The position numbers and the translations under genes were made by a program. A stretch of DNA of 51,487 nucleotides from Nocardiopsis sp. CNR-923 (lineage in GTDB: Bacteria > Actinomycetota > Actinomycetes > Streptosporangiales > Streptosporangiaceae): contig NZ_MKKC01000083.1 of NCBI RefSeq assembly GCF_001942255.1, positions 1-51,487 of the forward strand. Reading direction: 5' to 3'. Below are positions 21,109-29,807 of this stretch, in pieces; within the stretch, counting starts at the first letter, position 1, and the number at the start of each line of letters is the position of its first letter. The notes below the pieces were generated by a model, which searched no databases, was not told the origin of the DNA, and worked only from the letters and a program-made list of their open reading frames with translations.

Positions 21109-22417
21109 GTGACAACCCTGGACAAGCTTCCCACCATCGTCGACGGCCGCGTCCTTGTGGACGGCGACGAGGGATTCGAGGCGGCCCGCGCGCCGTGGAA
21201 CCTGGCGGTGAGCCAGCCGGTGGCCGCCGTGGTGGCGGCCGCGACGCGACGACGTGGCCGCGGTGGTCCGCTTCGCCCGGACCGCCGGGCTCACCGTGTC
21301 GGCACAGCCCAGCGGGCACGGCGCCTCGGGCAACACGGAAGGGGTGATCCTCCTGCGCACGGGAGCCCTGGACGAGGTGCAAGTGGATCCGCGCGGCCGC
21401 ACCGCCCGGGTGGGGGCGGGGGTGAAGTGGGGCCGGGTGCAGGCCGCCGCCGGGCCACACGGGTTGACCGGTCTGGCGGGCAGCTCCCCGGGCGTGAGCG
21501 CGGTCGGCTACACCCTGGGCGGCGGGGTCAGCTGGTTCGGCCGTGCGTTCGGCTGGGCGTCCGACAGCGTGACCGCGTTCGAGGTCGTGGACGCCGAGGG
21601 CGCCCGGGGCCGGGTCACCGCCCAGTCCGACCCCGACCTGTTCTGGGCGCTGCGCGGCGGCGGGGGCGACCACGCGCTGGTGACCGCCATGGAGTTCGAC
21701 CTGCACCCTGCTCCCGCACTGTACGGCGGCCGGATGGTCTGGCCGGGGCACCGGGCCGAGGCGGCGATGGACGCCTTCCGGCGGGTCACCGCGACGGCCC
21801 CCGGGGAGCTGAGCACGTGGCTCACCCGCCTCCAGGTGCCAGGGCAGGACGCGATGGTCGTGGTGGACGTCACCTACCTGGGCGGGGAGGCCGAGGCCAA
21901 GGAGCTGCTGCGCCCCCTGGAGGGAGTCGGCGCCCCGCTGTCGGACTCGCGCGGCCTGCTCTCCCCGGCCGACCTGGGCTCGGTCACCTCCGACCCCCTC
22001 GATCCGGCTCCGGGCCTCTCCCGGGCCGAGCTGCTCACCGGCCTGGACGACGGGGCCGCCGAGGCGCTGCTCGGAGCTCCCGTCGCGCCGATGCTGCTCG
22101 CGCAGGTCCGCCACCTGGGCGGCGCGCTGGCCGGGCCCTCCCACAGCCCGCAGGGTCCGATGGCCGAGCCGTACGCGCTGTACATGTTCGGTGTGCCCGG
22201 TACCCCTGAGGCCGCCGCGGGCGTGCGGGCCCGCCAGGAGGAGTTCGCCGCGGCGCTCGCACCGTACGTGAGCGGGCGCACCCCCTTCACCCTGCTGTCG
22301 CCGGGGAAGACAGCGGCGTCCGCCTTCCCGGCCGGGGCGCTGGAGCGGCTCCGGGAGGTCAAGCGGGACCGCGACCCCCGCGGCGTGATCCGGAGCAACT
22401 ACCCGGTCCTGGGCTGA
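21109..22417 (+). CDS. FAD-linked oxidoreductase (PCMH/berberine-bridge type), frameshifted
   Basis: The FAD-binding PCMH domain is clear: VRFARTAGLTVSAQPSGHGA (site of the covalent-His-type motif), GAGVKWGRVQAAAGPHGL and VGYTLGGGVSWFGRAFG, with SDPDLFWALRGGGG. The C-terminus LREVKRDRDPRGVIRSNYPV is typical of the family. The first 46 codons (GTG 21109) lie in another frame. At about 21245 the expected ATRDDVAAVV needs two extra bases (CG) in a CGCGCG-like run. Repaired length is about 436 residues. The divergent position to the ECF41 sigma factor makes it the likely target. Its substrate is unknown. Confidence 0.82.
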
Positions 22418-22455
22418 ACGCCCCGCCGACCACGGGTTCCCCACGGAGCCGACCG

Positions 22456-22494
22456 TTCGCCTCCCGCTCCGCCCTCCGCGGAGCGGGAGGCGAA
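22456..22494 (+). terminator. Hairpin terminator after the flavin oxidase
   Basis: Perfect 16-bp arms TTCGCCTCCCGCTCCG and CGGAGCGGGAGGCGAA enclose a 7-nt loop, 39 bases after the stop. Confidence 0.7.
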
Positions 22495-22606
22495 TCCCGG
22501 ATGTCGGGGAGGCGATTCGGCGACGTGTCGACAAGGGGACACGTCCGCCGAACGGGGGCGCCGCCTCCTTTGAAGGTCGCGACCGCGATGCCGATCCGCC
22601 GCGCAC

Positions 22607-22790
22607 GGCGGCGAACTCCTCACCGCACGCGGCTGCGGGTACGCCGACACCGGAGCCGACGGCGGCGAAGCCGTGCGGGCCGACCCCGAGGACACGCTGT
22701 TCCGCGTCGACTCGGTGTCCAAACTCACCGCCCGCGAAGCCGACATCGTGCGGGCGCTCCCCGAAGGGATGTCGAATTCAGGTCGTCGAG
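22607..22790 (+). pseudogene. Fused remnants of a serine hydrolase (beta-lactamase fold) and a LuxR-type HTH
   Basis: One frame reads GGELLTARGCGYADTG and ADPEDTLFRVDSVSKL, the N-terminal strand and SxxK nucleophile motif of class-C-like serine hydrolases. It runs straight into LTAREADIVRALPEGMSN, the first helices of a LuxR-type HTH. No start and no remainder of either gene is present. It seems to be a deletion junction joining two gene scraps. Confidence 0.45.
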
Positions 22791-22835
22791 TGTGTCCACG
22801 GCTGTGCCTCCAGTGGCTCGTCGGCGGGGCGGCGG

Positions 22836-23305
22836 TCAGGCGTGGTCACCGGGGCGGACGATCATGAGCACGACCACGGCCGCCCACAGCAGGTTGAAGA
22901 CGCCGGTGAGCATCGAGAGCGTGCTCAGCGCCCCGCGGTCGCCCGGCTCGCGCAGGGCTCGTCGCTGGCGCGGGTAGATCTGCCAGGCCAGCAGCACGCC
23001 CGCTGCGGCGGTGAGGACCATGGAGACGTTGATCCAGATCTCCCCCATCCGGCCCTGCGCGACGGCCAGGGCGATCCCGGCCATGGGCACGGTGACGCCG
23101 AGGATCGAGTAGACGCGGGTCGTGCGGTGCAGTGACAGGGCGACCCTGCGGCTCCGCTCGTCCTCGGGGGCCGTGGCGCCGGTCAGCGCGGCGGGCGCGG
23201 TTCGGCCACCGGCGCGTAGCGGGGGAACAGGCTCGTGGCGACGGTCGCGCCGCCGACGAACACGATGCTCGCCAGGACGTGGACCGAGAGTAGGACGTGC
23301 TCCAT
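22836..23305 (-). CDS. DUF2269-like membrane protein (one frameshift)
   Basis: This is a four-helix integral membrane protein of about 156 residues once one missing base near 23190 is restored. The start frame gives MEHVLLSVHVLASIVFVGGA and the other frame continues ALTGATAPEDERSRRVALSL to its end MLTGVFNLLWAAVVVLMIVR. The ATG 23305 follows GGAAGGAG. Helices lie at about residues 3-25, 65-85, 90-110 and 135-155. It is downstream of a marR gene with tandem CTTCA-N7-TGAAG sites between them, so it is probably the regulator's target. Its biochemical role is unknown. Confidence 0.75.
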
Positions 23306-23321
23306 CGGTGCTCCTTCCAAC

Positions 23322-23366
23322 CTTCAGTGTGTTTGAAGGTTAGCCCATGCTTCAACAGGGTTGAAG
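23322..23366. promoter_or_regulatory. Tandem MarR-type operators
   Basis: CTTCAGTGTGTTTGAAG (23322-23338) and CTTCAACAGGGTTGAAG (23350-23366) share CTTCA-N7-TGAAG, 28 bases centre to centre. They lie between marR and the DUF2269-like gene, 17-61 bases upstream of the latter's start. Confidence 0.65.
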
Positions 23367-23415
23367 GTGGGGGCGGGAAACGCCGGGAGAACGCCATGGG
23401 CGGGAGGGGCCGGGG

Positions 23416-23874
23416 TCAGCCGTCCCCGGGGAACGCCCCGCGGATGGTCCGCGCGATCTCCCGGGGGACCGGCTCCGCCTCCGGACCGAACATCTTCTCG
23501 TCGACCGCGCCGATCACCTCCCGTGCCCTGTCGAGCAGGTCGGATCCCCGGGGCGTCAGTTCGATCTCCGACGCCGAACCCGCGCGGGCGGTGAGGTCGC
23601 GCACCAGCCCCGCGGACTGGAGCGCCCGGATCCCCGTGTGCACGCTCTGCACCGTGACTCCGCCCATGCGCGCCAGTTCGCTGAACGAGGCGCCCGGCAG
23701 GCTGGCGACGTGGCCGAGCAGGGCCAGGCGCGCGACCGTCAGGTCCAGCGGAGCGAGCGCGGCGTTCAGTTCGGCCTCCAGCCGGCGTGCCAGAGTCAAC
23801 ACGATGACGGAGGGGCTCGTCACCGGCGGTTCGGGGCGGGTGCTCTCGGTGCTCACCGTTCCAGTCTCCCCCAC
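23416..23874 (-). CDS. MarR-family transcriptional regulator
   Basis: The 152-residue winged-helix protein has an N-terminal dimer helix (VIVLTLARRLEAELNAALAP) and the HTH SFSELARMGGVTVQSVHTGI with recognition helix TGIRALQSAGLV. A shortened wing is followed by the C-terminal dimer helix (DLLDRAREVIGAVDEKMF). It is transcribed toward the DUF2269-like gene, with twin palindromes in between. A start at GTG (VSTESTRPE) six codons in is also possible. The effector is unknown. Confidence 0.85.
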   Translation of the reverse strand: MGETGTVSTESTRPEPPVTSPSVIVLTLARRLEAELNAALAPLDLTVARLALLGHVASLPGASFSELARMGGVTVQSVHTGIRALQSAGLVRDLTARAGSASEIELTPRGSDLLDRAREVIGAVDEKMFGPEAEPVPREIARTIRGAFPGDG

Positions 23875-24070
23875 GGCGCGCCTTTCGCGCCCGGCGGCGA
23901 ACAGCTCCCGGCCCCGGGGTTCTCACCCGAATCCAACCTTGGCCAGGAGCCCCGTTCCCACCTGCGGTTCCACCCCGCCTCCCAGGAAAATCCCAGGAAG
24001 TTCTGCCCCGCGTCACACACATGTCGACTTGTGTCCTTCTCGTCATCACCACAAGAGGAGGGCAGCCGAC

Positions 24071-24931
24071 GTGCGATCACCACGATCCCCCAGGTCCGCC
24101 GGTCCCGGGGGACCCGCCGGGGAGAGCGGGGCCGGTCACCGGCTCCGGACGCCGAGCACACTGCACGCCTTCAACCGGTACGAACTCAAGTACCTGGTCC
24201 CCGTGTCCCGCGTGGCCGACGTGCGAGCCGAACTCACCGCGCGCATGCGTCCCGACCGCAACGGCGACGGCACGGGATACGGCGTCTGGAGCGTCTACTA
24301 CGACACCCGGGCGCTGCGCTTCTACCACGAGAAGATCGAGGGCCTGCGCTTCCGCCGCAAACTGCGGGTCCGGCGCTACGGCGAGGTCGGGCCCGCACCC
24401 GAGGACACACCCGTGTCGGTCGAGATCAAGCAGCGGGTCAACCGCGTCACCCAGAAGCGGCGCGTCCTGCTCCCCTACGACCAGGCGCGGGCCCTGTGCG
24501 ACCGGCGCGTGCGCATCGAGCACCCCGGCGCGGACCAGGCCTTCGTCGACGAGGTCCTCGACCTGATCGTCCGGCTCGACCTGCGGCCCACCGCCATGAC
24601 CGGGTACCGCCGCGAACCCCACGTCGGCGTCGACGCCGACCTCGGGCTACGCGTGACCCTCGACCACCGCGTCAGGGGCCGCGACCGCGACTTCGATCTG
24701 CGCGCGGAGGCCGAGAGCCGCTACATCGTCGACCCCCACCTCGTGGTGATGGAGGTCAAGGCCAACGAACGCGCCCCCTACTGGGTGACGGACATGGCCG
24801 CGCGCCTGAACCTCCAGGTGGAGCGGATCTCCAAGTACTGCCAGAGCGTGGAGGTCTTCGGCATGGCCCCGCGCTCGGTCTTCCACGTCCCGGAGGGGGA
24901 CGAGTCCGCCCTCCACACCGCCGCCTCCTGA
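24071..24931 (+). CDS. VTC-domain protein, putative polyphosphate polymerase
   Basis: VTC domains in eukaryotes make polyphosphate from ATP; bacterial stand-alone members are inferred to do the same. The 286-residue protein has the family's tunnel-lining basic residues in NRYELKYLV, RFRRKLRVRRYGE, VEIKQRVNRVTQKRR and the acidic metal site VVMEVKANE near residue 235. GTG 24071 was chosen because AGGAGGG lies eight bases upstream and the domain begins 20 codons later. It opens a VTC-DUF4956-CotH operon, a recurring bacterial arrangement. Confidence 0.88.
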   Translation: MRSPRSPRSAGPGGPAGESGAGHRLRTPSTLHAFNRYELKYLVPVSRVADVRAELTARMRPDRNGDGTGYGVWSVYYDTRALRFYHEKIEGLRFRRKLRVRRYGEVGPAPEDTPVSVEIKQRVNRVTQKRRVLLPYDQARALCDRRVRIEHPGADQAFVDEVLDLIVRLDLRPTAMTGYRREPHVGVDADLGLRVTLDHRVRGRDRDFDLRAEAESRYIVDPHLVVMEVKANERAPYWVTDMAARLNLQVERISKYCQSVEVFGMAPRSVFHVPEGDESALHTAAS

Positions 24932-24968
24932 CCCGGCGGCCACGACCGACCCGACCCGAGAGCACACC

Positions 24969-25655
24969 ATGAACCTTGACTTCGGCATCACCGACCTGTC
25001 CGGCACGTTCAGTGTCGCGGACGTGGTCCTCGCACTGTCCCTGGCCTTCCTGACCAGCCTCGTGGTCGCGTGGACCTACCGTTCCACGCACCGCAACATC
25101 TCCTACAGCCAGAGCTACGTTCACACCCTCGTCATCCTGGGCATGCTCATCGCCCTGATCATGCTGGTGGTGGGATCCAACATCGCCCGCGCGTTCGCCT
25201 TGGTGGGCGCGCTGTCCGTGGTGCGCTTCCGCAACGCGATCAAGGAGACCCGCGACGTCGGGTTCATCTTCCTGGTCATGGGCGTGGGGATGGCCTGCGG
25301 CACCCGCTTCTACACGCTGGCGGTCATCGCCACCCTGGTCATCTGCGCGGTCATCCTGCTCATGCACCGCTTCAACTGGTTCGCGCTGAACGTCCAGCGC
25401 CAGGTGGTCAAGGTCCAGGTCCCCGCCGACGGCGTCGACCACGAGCCGGAACTCGACGACGTGCTCATCCGCCACACCGACGAGTACGAACTGATCAGCA
25501 CCGAGACCGTCCGCGGCGGCGCCCTGCTGGAGCTGGCCTACACGGCGCGGTTGAAGAAGGGCGTGCGGGCCGGGGACCTGATCGACCAGCTGCGCGCGGT
25601 CAACTCCGGCCAGAAGGCCACCGTCCTGACCGGCTACGACCAGACGGACCTGTGA
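24969..25655 (+). CDS. DUF4956 membrane protein
   Basis: The 228-residue protein has about four transmembrane helices in residues 15-135 (VADVVLALSLAFLTSLVVAW, LVILGMLIALIMLVVGSNIA, FIFLVMGVGMACGTRFYTLA, VIATLVICAVILLMHRF), with the family core FALVGALSVVRFRNAIKETR between. The cytosolic C-terminal ferredoxin-like domain covers about residues 140-228. DUF4956 proteins nearly always accompany VTC proteins and have been proposed as membrane partners in polyphosphate handling. It starts 37 bases after the VTC gene and overlaps the next start by 4 nt. Confidence 0.88.
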   Translation: MNLDFGITDLSGTFSVADVVLALSLAFLTSLVVAWTYRSTHRNISYSQSYVHTLVILGMLIALIMLVVGSNIARAFALVGALSVVRFRNAIKETRDVGFIFLVMGVGMACGTRFYTLAVIATLVICAVILLMHRFNWFALNVQRQVVKVQVPADGVDHEPELDDVLIRHTDEYELISTETVRGGALLELAYTARLKKGVRAGDLIDQLRAVNSGQKATVLTGYDQTDL

Positions 25656-27234
25656 TCGCGATGGCCGCCGACGACCCGTCTGCGCGCCTGACCCGGTCCA
25701 ACCGCGCGCGCCACCGGATACCGGTCCGGCTGCGCCAGCACTGGAAGCCCGCCGCGGCGGTGCTGGCGGGCCTCGCTGTCCTGGTCCTGGCGTTCGGCGA
25801 GACCCGGGTCCGCCCCTACGTCACCTCCGAACTCGTCTCGGCGGACACCGTCGTCGAGGACGTCGCGGGCAGCGCCGACCTCTTCGGCGCGGACACGCAC
25901 GAGATCGAGCTGACGTTCGACCAGTCCGAGTACGAAGAGATGATGGAGACCTTCCGTGAGGACGGGGAGAAGGAGTTCATCCGGGCGGACGTCGTGATCG
26001 ACGGCACCGCCGTCCCAGACGTCGGAGTCCGGCTCAAGGGCAACTCGACCCTGTTCAGTCTGCGGACGGACGACGGGCAGGACGACGCCGAGGTGGGCCC
26101 CGGCAAGGTCGCGCTCTCGGACGATGCTCCCGAGACGCTGCCGTGGCTGATCAGCTTCGACGAGTACGTCGAGGGCCGTGCCTACCAGGGGCACACCGAG
26201 ATCGCCTTGCGTCCGGCCACCTCGACCTCGGACACCGCCCTGAACGAGGCCCTGGCCCTGGAGCTGACGGAGGCGGACGGGCAGACGACCCAGGACCACA
26301 CCTTCGCCTCGGTCACCGTCAACGGCGGTGACGCGGCGCCCCGCATCCTCCTGGACGCTCCCGACGCGCAGTGGGCGGACAGCCTCGGCGACGGGGTCCT
26401 CTACAAGGCACGGGCCGGAGGTTCGATGGCCTACCTCGGGCAGGACCCCACCGACTACGACGACGTCTACGAGCAGATCAACGACGAGGGAGGATACGAC
26501 CTGCAACCGGTGATCGACCTGCTGCGGTTCGTCGAGGAGGCGGACGACGAGGAGTTCGCCCAGGAACTGGACGCGTATCTGGACACCGAGTCCTTCGCGC
26601 GGTATCTGGCGATGCAGGACCTCATCTCCAACGGCGACGCCATGGACGGCCCCGGCAACAACTACTACCTCTGGTACGACACCGCCGCCGAGCGGTTCAC
26701 CGTGTTGTCGTGGGACCTGAACGGGGCCTTCGTCGCGCGGAGTCCGGGACTCGGGGCGGCCGAGGACACGGCCGTGTCACCGCAAGCGCGTTCGTCGGGG
26801 GGACTGGAGGGTCAGCGGGGCCCGGAGGGCGTGATGCCTCCGGAGGGCGGGATGCCTCCGGAGGGTGGGGAGTCGCCGAGGGTGGGGAGCGGGACGCGAT
26901 GTCCGAGGACCGCAGAGGCAGCGGGGAACTCAAGGAGCGGTTCCTGGCCGACCCCGACTTCGAGGAGACGTACCTGCGGGCCTACGCCGACATGTATGAC
27001 GCTTTGATCGCCAGCGGCACCGCGGACGACCTGGTCGAGGAGGTCACGGCGAGGGCACTGGCCGCGGGGGACGAGGGTGCTGCCGCAGCCGGGGAACAGT
27101 TGACGGCGTCGGTCGCCGCCGTCGCGCAGACCCCGCAGGAGGCCGCACTGCCCGGGGCCGGGCAGGCTCGGGGACGCGCCCGGGACCCGGACGCCGCCAC
27201 GACCGACACGGGCTCCCCGGCGACGTCCACCTGA
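25652..27234 (+). CDS. CotH-family protein kinase-like protein, membrane-anchored (frameshift near the end)
   Basis: CotH proteins are atypical secreted kinases first known from Bacillus spore coat. After a signal-anchor (about residues 29-48, KPAAAVLAGLAVLVLAFG) come the CotH motifs: VGVRLKGNSTLFS (nucleotide-binding region), PWLISFDEYVEGRAYQGHTE, ARYLAMQDLISNGDAMDGPG (catalytic-loop-like) and NYYLWYDTAAERFTVLSWDL with the metal Asp. From about 26770-26860 a Gly/Pro/Glu-rich stretch changes frame by one missing base. The C-terminal helical domain continues as ELKERFLADPDFEETYLRAY to 27234. It is the third gene of the VTC-DUF4956 operon, with GTG 25652 overlapping the previous stop. Confidence 0.85.
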
Positions 27235-27304
27235 GGGCGGCGCAACGCGCCGACACGGTTCCGCCGCCGCGGCATCGGGTTCCGGGGCGGCGGCGCCGAC
27301 AGGC

Positions 27305-28534
27305 TCAGGCGGCGGCGCCGGGCGGCGCCCCGCCACGGACGCGTCGCGCCCGTCGACCGGGTTCCTTGGCCGCCGACCGGTCGGACAGGAAGGCGTTCCA
27401 GCGCTCGACCACCGGTTCCATGGCGTAGGCGGCGGCGGCCTCGACCGCAGCCGCGCCCATCCGCAGCCGCTCGTCCCGGTCCTCGACCAGTCTCAGCAGC
27501 CCCGCCGCGAGCGCGTCCACGTCCTGGTCGGGGACGAGCAGGCCGTTGCGGCCGTGCTCGATGATCTCCCCAGGCCCGTGCGGGCAGTCGAAGCTGACCG
27601 CCGGGACGCCCACCGAGAGGCCTTCGACGATGGTCATCCCGAACCCCTCCACCCGCGAACTGACCGCGAGCAGCGACGCCTTGGCCAGTTCTCCGGCGAT
27701 GTCCTTCGTCCGCCCCATGAGTGTGACCTGGTTGCTCAGTCCCAGTTCGACGATCTTCGCGCGCAGCCGCCTGTCCAGCTTCCCGCCGCCGTAGATGCGC
27801 AGCCGCCACTCGGGGTGCGCTCGCGCCACGACCGCGAACGCCTCCATGAGCTTGGGGTACTGCTTGACGGGGGCCATGCGGCCGGCGCCGACGATGATCG
27901 GGTTGTCCTGCGTCGAGCGCGGGTAGTCGCGGGTGGGCAGGGGGTTGGGCATCGCAGACAGCCAGTCCGGATCGGCGCCGAGCAGGCCCAGGTAGGCCCT
28001 ACGGTCGGCCTCGGTGAGCACGGTCATCCCGTCGAGTCGGGGGTACACGTGCGCGATGGCCGCCCGGAGCCGCTCGTCGTGGTTGGCCAGGTTGACGTGC
28101 TCCTGGCCGATGGCGAGGACGCGCTCCGGCGCCCATCGGGACAGCAGCAGGTTGAGGCCGGGGCGGGTGCCGATGACGACGTCCGCGCTCGTCCGCCGCA
28201 GGTAGCGGCGCAGCCCCGCCACGGACCGCGCGGTGAAGAAGTTCGACCGACCCGCCTCCGGCTCGGTGACCAGCCGGGTGAGCGTGCGCTGGTTGAGCAG
28301 GAGACCGCCCAGGCCGGAGGAGGTGCGGGGCCCCGGCTCGGCGGCGTTTCCGGCCGTGCTCAGGGCGCGTAGCCCGACCCCGTCGGGGACGGGGAAGAAC
28401 GGCGAGTCCGTGTGCCGCACGAGGCTGACGATCTCCACCTCGTGGTGGGCGGACAACCCCTCGGCGAGGTTGAAGACCGTGCGGATCGTGCCGCCCATCC
28501 CGTAGCCGTTGGCGATGAGGAAGGCGATCTTCAC
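27305..28534 (-). CDS. Group-1/GT4 glycosyltransferase
   Basis: This is a 409-residue retaining GT-B glycosyltransferase. The N-terminal Gly-rich loop is ANGYGMGGTIRTVFNLAEGL. The C-terminal half has IIVGAGRMAPVKQYPKLMEA, the nucleotide-sugar E-x7-E motif region EGFGMTIVEGLSVGVPAVSF, and PHGPGEIIEHGRNGLLV. The end is Arg/Pro-rich. GTG 28534 overlaps the stop of the upstream gene by 4 nt. Similar enzymes act on wall polymers or capsule; the acceptor cannot be read from sequence. Confidence 0.88.
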   Translation of the reverse strand: MKIAFLIANGYGMGGTIRTVFNLAEGLSAHHEVEIVSLVRHTDSPFFPVPDGVGLRALSTAGNAAEPGPRTSSGLGGLLLNQRTLTRLVTEPEAGRSNFFTARSVAGLRRYLRRTSADVVIGTRPGLNLLLSRWAPERVLAIGQEHVNLANHDERLRAAIAHVYPRLDGMTVLTEADRRAYLGLLGADPDWLSAMPNPLPTRDYPRSTQDNPIIVGAGRMAPVKQYPKLMEAFAVVARAHPEWRLRIYGGGKLDRRLRAKIVELGLSNQVTLMGRTKDIAGELAKASLLAVSSRVEGFGMTIVEGLSVGVPAVSFDCPHGPGEIIEHGRNGLLVPDQDVDALAAGLLRLVEDRDERLRMGAAAVEAAAAYAMEPVVERWNAFLSDRSAAKEPGRRARRVRGGAPPGAAA

Positions 28535-29346
28535 GCCGCACCCCCGTTCCGCGCGTTGGCGAGCAGGGAGAACTCGTCCCTGACCGTGTAGTACGGCCGG
28601 ATCCGGACCGTGGTGTCCGCCTCGCCTCCGGCCAGGTCGACACCGGTGTAGACGACCTTGCCCTTCTTGCCGACGACGTCGTCCGCGTGCGAGGCGAGCC
28701 GCAACTCCGGCTCGTCCTCGGGAAGGCGCAGCCACAGGTCCCACTCGTTGTGCCTGCGCATGGGCTGAAAGGCCCGGGCGAGCGGCGGCAACGGGATCGC
28801 GCACGCGAAACGGTCGCCGTCGAGCCGTGCGGGAGCGGTCTCCACCCCCGTGAGTCCGCGCTGGCGGGCGACGACCTCGCCGGTCGCCGCGCCGTCCCGG
28901 CCGGGCGCGTAGGCGAGGAAGCCCGAGACGGTGACCGCCTCGGGAGTGACCTCGACCCACTCCACCTCGGCGTACGGCGTGACGCTGGCCGACACGAGCC
29001 GCAACCGCCCCCGCGGGTCGCGCATCGCACGCAGGTCGCGTGTACGCGGATGTCGAACGTAGTCGACCCGGCGCCTCAGGCTCAGCCCCGAGTCACGGGT
29101 CAGGACCGGCATCGCGGACCCCGACCGATCGACCGACACGACGTCCCAGGTCCCTTCCTCCAACGCGAGGTCGGCGAGCCTGGCGCGGACGACCCTGCCC
29201 TCCCGCTCCACGTCGGTGACCGGTACCGGGTCCCCTGCTGTCTCACTCCGCACCAGGGCCAGTCCCGCCCCGGCGTCATCCTCGTCGGCAGCGAGGCGCA
29301 GTTCCAACTCGTCCCTCGCGGTGATCCGACTGAGTTCGGCGCGCAC
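28531..29346 (-). CDS. Uncharacterised beta-rich protein paired with the glycosyltransferase
   Basis: This is a 271-residue protein without signal peptide or membrane helix and no named domain that I recognise. It alternates short hydrophobic strands and charged turns (LRLAADEDDAGAGLALVRSE, WVEVTPEAVTVSGFLAYAP, EWDLWLRLPEDEPELRLASH, DDVVGKKGKVVYTGVDL), suggesting repeated beta-sandwich modules of about 90 residues. Modules of this look occur next to or fused with wall-polymer glycosyltransferases in actinomycetes. The tight overlap with the GT4 gene supports a shared role, for example acceptor binding. That function is inference. Confidence 0.75.
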   Translation of the reverse strand: MRAELSRITARDELELRLAADEDDAGAGLALVRSETAGDPVPVTDVEREGRVVRARLADLALEEGTWDVVSVDRSGSAMPVLTRDSGLSLRRRVDYVRHPRTRDLRAMRDPRGRLRLVSASVTPYAEVEWVEVTPEAVTVSGFLAYAPGRDGAATGEVVARQRGLTGVETAPARLDGDRFACAIPLPPLARAFQPMRRHNEWDLWLRLPEDEPELRLASHADDVVGKKGKVVYTGVDLAGGEADTTVRIRPYYTVRDEFSLLANARNGGAA

Positions 29347-29807
29347 TGATCCTCCCCAGGAATCCTGGCGGGTCCACCCGGGATGACGAACATCCTCGCG
29401 CGTGGCCCGCGACGCTCCGCATCACTCCAGGTGAGCGGGGAGGAGTGATGCGTGACAAAGATTGCAGATATGATCTTCTGTTGACCTAAGTCAGCTATTG
29501 CGGTTCTCGCCCACGGTGGTTCACCGTGTGGCGGATTTCTTTGCCTTACCGCCTTCCGATCGGCTCTGAGCAGGGCTTTTCCCGCGCTCCGTCGCCCGCC
29601 GGACCCGTCGCCCCACCGACCGTTCGGTCAGTTCGTGTTCTTCGACCTGCGGAAAAGCCCACCCCGAGCGAAAAGTGGACTGTGTCACATGGGATCGTGT
29701 CATCGGACTCATCACCGGCTCGGCGCCCTCGTCCTGGCACCCACCGGTCGAGGGTCCGAGGTCAGATCCGGCTCCGCGTGGGCCGGTCGAGAGTAAACGG
29801 AGTACCC
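29347..29807 (+). promoter_or_regulatory. Long upstream region of the MHS transporter
   Basis: These 460 bases hold no credible gene. The part from 29440 to 29540 is AT-richer than its surroundings and holds TTGACC (29481-29486) and an inverted repeat CACGGT-N5-ACCGTG at 29512-29528, which may be an operator or a hairpin. The transporter start follows CGGAG at 29797-29801. Confidence 0.4.
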
